From: a virus | Virus record (IMG/VR): IMGVR_UViG_3300008448_000124 | Coordinates: 1-52,095 of that record | Reading direction: 5' to 3' (one strand) | Length of the DNA stretch: 52,095 nt | In this document: one piece after another, positions 49,015 to 52,095 of the stretch | Numbering within the stretch: position 1 is the first letter of the stretch | How the letters are laid out: each line of letters begins with the position of its first letter | Made by a program: the position numbers and the translations under genes | Notes under the pieces: generated by a model | Database searches by the model: none | What the model was told of the DNA's origin: nothing | Seen by the model: only the letters and a program-made list of their open reading frames with translations

Positions 49015-49289
49015 CAGTCACGATACCCGCCGCCAGCGGCTTTGTACTTCTTAGCCACGAGTTGTGCTTTTCTCGCGGACCACTGACCTGCACCTGTGCC
49101 ATGGGTAGCAGCGGACTTTACCTGCGACACGATCTTCTTACGAAGTTCCGGCTTGGTATAGTTGCCTGCTGCATTAACCTTCCCACCTTCTTTATACTGA
49201 GTAAAGTCGGTGTTGTCCCGCCTAGCCTTCTTCTTAGGCTTCGGCATCTTAGAAGGGTTAATGTCACCCATGCCACGCGAGGCTCTCAT
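49014..49289 (-). CDS. Small basic phage protein (91 aa)
   Basis: Reads MPKPKKKARRDNTDFTQYK, then EGGKVNAAGNYTKPELRKKI and QWSARKAQLVAKKYKAAGGG. This signature recurs in phages, perhaps as DUF6321 (not certain). Likely DNA-associated in the virion (inference from charge). Confidence 0.75.
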   Translation of the reverse strand: MRASRGMGDINPSKMPKPKKKARRDNTDFTQYKEGGKVNAAGNYTKPELRKKIVSQVKSAATHGTGAGQWSARKAQLVAKKYKAAGGGYRD

Positions 49290-49690
49290 TAGCAGTACCC
49301 ACCCTTTTTCATGACGATCTGCTTAGCTTTGGTTTTGCCTTTGGAAGCGACACCATCAGCAGCTTTGTGACCAGCAGCCAGACCGCCAGAAGCCATTTTT
49401 TTAACTGCAAAAGCCGGAACCTTCTTGCCGTCTTTCATGACCATAGGCATACCGCCCTTTTTCATGCCAGCTTCAGCCATCTCGTGTTTAACCATGGACT
49501 TGGGTGCGCCCTTTTTCTTCATGAACGCAATCTCCTTACCGACCATCTTCTTTGACTCTTTCATCTCACCGCCTCCAGATTTAGTGAACTCTTTACCTAC
49601 GCTTGTAGGGACGCCAACCTTCTTAGCAAACTTAGGATTGTTCGCAACCGCTTGCATAAACTTTTCCTGCTTTGCGGACTTGGCTGGCAT
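49289..49690 (-). CDS. Lysine-rich virion protein (133 aa)
   Basis: N-terminal MPAKSAKQEKFMQAVANNPK, then many MKKxG segments. The C-terminal part reads KKMASGGLAAGHKAADGVAS followed by KGKTKAK and ends KKGGYC. It shares the ADGxAxxGKTK motif with its two upstream neighbours. Confidence 0.72.
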   Translation of the reverse strand: MPAKSAKQEKFMQAVANNPKFAKKVGVPTSVGKEFTKSGGGEMKESKKMVGKEIAFMKKKGAPKSMVKHEMAEAGMKKGGMPMVMKDGKKVPAFAVKKMASGGLAAGHKAADGVASKGKTKAKQIVMKKGGYC

Positions 49691-49920
49691 TACACCATCC
49701 TGCCCTTAGTCTTGCCGCGCATCGCGCATCCATCAGCCGCCTTGACGTAGCCACCCTTTTTCTTGCCTGTTACGGCTTTGGCAGCTTTGTTTATTTTGGC
49801 TGGCGTAGACTCAGGGTTCTTTTTATCCCGCTCTTCCATGCGCTTCTCAGCCGCAGCGTTCTGCTCGGGTGTGCCCATAACGTTCTCGTACAGGCGTGTG
49901 GGCAGTGATTTCTCAGCCAT
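49690..49920 (-). CDS. Small basic protein with C-terminal ADGxAxRGKTKG motif (76 aa)
   Basis: N-terminal LYENVMGTPEQNAAAEKRME helix, a charged middle, then KKKGGYVKAADGCAMRGKTK at the C-terminus. The overlap with the gene downstream is one base. It probably belongs to the same virion set as its neighbours. Confidence 0.72.
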   Translation of the reverse strand: MAEKSLPTRLYENVMGTPEQNAAAEKRMEERDKKNPESTPAKINKAAKAVTGKKKGGYVKAADGCAMRGKTKGRMV

Positions 49921-49922
49921 GA

Positions 49923-50822
49923 TTAGCAGACCTTTCCGCGAGTTTTACCGCGTTGAGCAATACCATCAGCACGTTTAGATGCCGACGAAACAGAACCACC
50001 AGAGGCGTACTTCTTGACCATGCCGCCTTTTTTGATGCCATAACCCTGCTTCGCGGCTTTCTCTTCCTGACGGCGGCGCTCTACTTCTCGTGCACCTGCT
50101 GCCATTTTTTGCTCCGGCGTACGCGCCATGCTCTTACCAGCGTTATCAATTGTGCCTTTAACAGCTTTAGCAACTTTAGATGTTGCTTCTTTCTTGCTCG
50201 GATCGCCGGGTGTAGTAATACCTGTGCGTTTCATCCCCGCTTGGCTTTCCAAAAACTTTTTCCGTTGTGCTTCTTTAACAGCGGGAAGATTGGCTGGGTA
50301 AGGCTTAAGCTTACCTTCACCTACTGCTTTAGACTCGCCGCCCTTAAGTGTGGGTACGGGTGGCGCTCCTTTATCCGAGCCCTCCATACCTGTGCCTGTA
50401 TACGCAGGGGCTTTATCTGCGGCGGCTGCGGCTGCGGCTGCGTTAGCTGCATTATTTGCTGCGGCTTTTTTAACGGGCTTTACCTTTTTAGCATCTTTAG
50501 CTGCGTTAGCTGCATCTTTTGCGGCCTTATCACTAGTATCTACTGCCGTTGATGCTTCGGGCTTTTTATATGACATGCCCCCTTTAAACACGTCTTCTTT
50601 GCCTTCATTCCCCACAGCCTTATATGGCTCTGCGTCGCCTTCACCCATAGCAGAACGCGCCGTCATAGTCTTTGCTATATCAGGTGCACCTTCCGCGCCT
50701 TTTTTCTTACGCGACAACAGGTAAGCCAAAGTACCCAGACCAGCCAAAGCACCAACAGTGCCGCCGACATCAAAGCGTTGCGTGCGTGCAGAACCCTTAA
50801 CAGGCTTAGTTTTACTCTTCAT
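49923..50822 (-). CDS. Lys/Ala-rich internal protein (299 aa)
   Basis: One hydrophobic segment near the N-terminus (about 24-38, VGALAGLGTLAYLLS), then a histone-like Lys/Ala stretch (KDAANAAKDAKKVKPVKKAA), and the C-terminal IKKGGMVKKYASGGSVSSAS, KRADGIAQRGKTRGKVC. The low complexity and charge suggest a DNA-associated or internal head protein. Confidence 0.68.
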   Translation of the reverse strand: MKSKTKPVKGSARTQRFDVGGTVGALAGLGTLAYLLSRKKKGAEGAPDIAKTMTARSAMGEGDAEPYKAVGNEGKEDVFKGGMSYKKPEASTAVDTSDKAAKDAANAAKDAKKVKPVKKAAANNAANAAAAAAAADKAPAYTGTGMEGSDKGAPPVPTLKGGESKAVGEGKLKPYPANLPAVKEAQRKKFLESQAGMKRTGITTPGDPSKKEATSKVAKAVKGTIDNAGKSMARTPEQKMAAGAREVERRRQEEKAAKQGYGIKKGGMVKKYASGGSVSSASKRADGIAQRGKTRGKVC

Positions 50823-51001
50823 TTTTTCTTCCCCCTGTGCACTAGGTTTTGCACGGTTTTGGTTTCATAAATGCGGATCGCTGTCCATACGATTGTAAAC
50901 AACGCTGCTATGGCGGGTAACACTTCCATGAGCGTGCCAACCACAGTTACGATTGAAAGCGCATCTGCAATACTTTTCGCAGTTTCGTGATGTTGTTCCA
51001 T
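50819..51001 (-). CDS. Second holin-like membrane protein (60 aa)
   Basis: One long hydrophobic segment (about residues 12-43, ALSIVTVVGTLMEVLPAIAA) with a basic C-terminal tail (QNLVHRGKKK), like T7 gp17.5-type or other small holins. It is 13 kb from the endolysin in the same operon. It may be a holin or an antiholin, or unrelated to lysis. Confidence 0.6.
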   Translation of the reverse strand: MEQHHETAKSIADALSIVTVVGTLMEVLPAIAALFTIVWTAIRIYETKTVQNLVHRGKKK

Positions 51002-51256
51002 TTAGCACTTCCACCGTTTGAGTGAAGCAGCTTTGCGGGTTGGGCGACCTTTTTCGTCCTTCATGGGTCCCGGCATACCAGACATACGGGCACAGAACGA
51101 CTTCTTCCGTGCGCCGCCTTCAGGTTGTGGAGCCTTCAGGTTGCTACCCGTAGCTGCGTTGTATTTGGCACGGCCTTTGGCGGTAAGTCCCGCCCCTTTG
51201 GAGACCGGCAGCTTTTCGCCACGACCGACCGCAAGAGAGGGATTTTTCTTAGCCAT
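51002..51256 (-). CDS. Small basic phage protein (84 aa)
   Basis: The reading frame is open upstream, but I take the ATG at 51256 because the sequence from MAKKNPSLAVGRGEKLPVSK onward is the recurrent phage family, ending SFCARMSGMPGPMKDEKGRP, then RKAASLKRWKC. It overlaps the gene upstream by eight bases. No strong ribosome site is visible. Function unknown. Confidence 0.75.
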   Translation of the reverse strand: MAKKNPSLAVGRGEKLPVSKGAGLTAKGRAKYNAATGSNLKAPQPEGGARKKSFCARMSGMPGPMKDEKGRPTRKAASLKRWKC

Positions 51257-51521
51257 AGAACACCACAATAGTTGCACTTGCCAAAGTAGCATGTACATCA
51301 GTGTTGAACTTGATGCCCTCGCCGGGAAACAGGATATGTTCTGACCCCGCCACTGCTGGTGCCGTGAAGGAAAACCTCGCGGTACCGCCTGAGCCGCCGT
51401 CTTTTAAAACAACCGTGCCCCCAGAGGCGTAGCTAACAGTCACCGCTTTTACACGGGTCGTAGCAGCATATGCCGTATTGGTCGAGGTTACCTGCGCCGA
51501 CTTAACGTCTGTTTGCATCAT
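51249..51521 (-). CDS. Small beta virion protein (90 aa)
   Basis: The strand-rich protein reads TTRVKAVTVSYASGGTVVLK and later HILFPGEGIKFNTDVHATLA. It resembles small phage decoration or capsid-associated proteins. GGAGGCATCACC lies before the ATG. Confidence 0.68.
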   Translation of the reverse strand: MMQTDVKSAQVTSTNTAYAATTRVKAVTVSYASGGTVVLKDGGSGGTARFSFTAPAVAGSEHILFPGEGIKFNTDVHATLASATIVVFYG

Positions 51522-51536
51522 GGTGATGCCTCCTTA

Positions 51537-52007
51537 TTAGACGTTTTGCTGACCAGCCAGCGGATCAAGTACGAAATAAGTAATAAAACCCGAAATACCA
51601 GCAGTCAAAGTGCCGCCGCCAGTCACATACACGAGTTCGCTCACAGGAACGCCTTGACCAACGCCAGCCGTAGCCGCACCAACCCCAATAGTGTCAGCCG
51701 CATCAGCCGCGCCGGTAGCAACATAACCGTTGGGATCAGGAGTGCCGGTGCCATCATATTGAGCATAGCCAAGATCAAAAGTCTCAGCCGCGCCGCCATC
51801 GCCAGTCACAATAACGCTGGTCACAATAGCATTTGTCGGAAGAACAACAGCGCTGGTGTTAGTAGAAGAAGCTTGGACATTGTCCGAAGCTGTATTGGTG
51901 TCGGGAATAAAAAACTGAGCAGCCATGACGCCGGAACCACAATACGCGGTGCGAGTGTTATCACCGCCGCCCGAACGCCAGATGCTTTGGGTAGTAGAAA
52001 GTGCCAT
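51537..52007 (-). CDS. Virion structural protein (156 aa)
   Basis: Starts MALSTTQSIWRSGGGDNTRT, then a Thr/Ala-rich beta protein with AETFDLGYAQYDGTG. It is a virion protein by position and composition, directly downstream of the truncated gene at the window edge. Confidence 0.68.
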   Translation of the reverse strand: MALSTTQSIWRSGGGDNTRTAYCGSGVMAAQFFIPDTNTASDNVQASSTNTSAVVLPTNAIVTSVIVTGDGGAAETFDLGYAQYDGTGTPDPNGYVATGAADAADTIGVGAATAGVGQGVPVSELVYVTGGGTLTAGISGFITYFVLDPLAGQQNV

Positions 52008-52021
52008 TTGAATTGTCCTCT

Positions 52022-52095
52022 TTATGCGAGTTTAGTGCGACGATCTGCATAAAAGTTGGCCGGGAGCCATTCGTTCGCACCGGTATTCCCGGATT
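52022..52095 (-). CDS. C-terminal end of a further late gene, cut by window edge
   Basis: The last 23 codons of a leftward open frame, ending TGANEWLPANFYADRRTKLA and TAA. The position before the structural genes and the end sequence suggest a capsid protein, possibly the major capsid protein, but too little is present to be sure. Confidence 0.5.
   Translation of the reverse strand, partial: SGNTGANEWLPANFYADRRTKLA

Noticed and set aside
50350-50724. Plus-strand Ala-rich open frame
   Set aside because: It is the antisense of the Lys/Ala-rich stretch of the 299-residue protein and has no promoter or ribosome site.
1-52095. Integrase, attachment site or lysogeny cassette
   Set aside because: No tyrosine or serine recombinase or att-like repeat was seen. 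The RHH gene alone does not show that the phage is temperate.
1-52095. DNA methyltransferase acting on the palindrome
   Set aside because: No methyltransferase motifs (such as DPPY or FxGxG) were recognised in any predicted protein, so methylation-site selection has no support here.

Overview
The window looks like a large piece of the genome of a tailed double-stranded DNA phage (Caudoviricetes). It is probably podovirus-like and from an aquatic bacterial host. The evidence is two gene-dense arms that face each other, a phage replication set, a P22 gp10-like tail protein, a GH108 endolysin with a small holin, an S74-type tail fibre, and many small basic virion proteins of a type seen in aquatic phages. 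No terminase, portal, integrase, RNA polymerase, tRNA or CRISPR was seen. The last 74 bases are the end of a further late gene, so the head genes probably lie beyond the right edge. The host cannot be named from the sequence.

Left arm, 1-23.3 kb. A leftward ribbon-helix-helix (RHH) regulator, cut by the window edge, faces a 526-bp intergenic region. From there rightward transcription starts at strong sigma70-type promoters. One promoter module of about 60 bp occurs twice (near 630 and near 2778). The first 2.7 kb holds small overlapping genes of unknown function. Next comes a MoxR AAA+ ATPase, a metallopeptidase/VWA protein and a DUF3150-like protein (3-6.9 kb). Many small genes follow. After them is a replication and recombination block (11.6-23.1 kb): DUF3310 protein, VRR-NUC nuclease, family A DNA polymerase, Cas4/RecB-like nuclease, HNH-like protein, SNF2 helicase, candidate ssDNA-binding protein, and a primase-helicase fusion with an archaeo-eukaryotic primase domain. 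Strong terminators lie at 20.2 kb and at the convergence point at 23.35 kb.

Right arm, 52-23.4 kb, all leftward. In transcription order it holds small structural and lysine-rich virion proteins, two adaptor-like proteins, tail and fibre proteins, two 2-oxoglutarate/Fe(II) oxygenase-like genes, a holin and endolysin, a gp10-like stabilisation protein, internal proteins with GNAT-like genes between them, and a 1945-residue polyvalent protein with an HEALH metallopeptidase motif.

The most striking signal is a 13-bp palindrome, CTAACA-W-TGTTAG. It occurs 15 times exactly and at least four more times in degenerate form, only in the left arm (30-16.7 kb). About half of the copies sit at translation starts. 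In four genes the site forms the spacer between the Shine-Dalgarno sequence and the ATG, and the ATG lies inside it. The rest are inside genes, where the central A or T varies with the reading frame. This resembles the stoperators of L5-like phages and the start-associated sequences of cluster K mycobacteriophages, but with a different motif. The RHH protein at the left edge is the obvious candidate binder.
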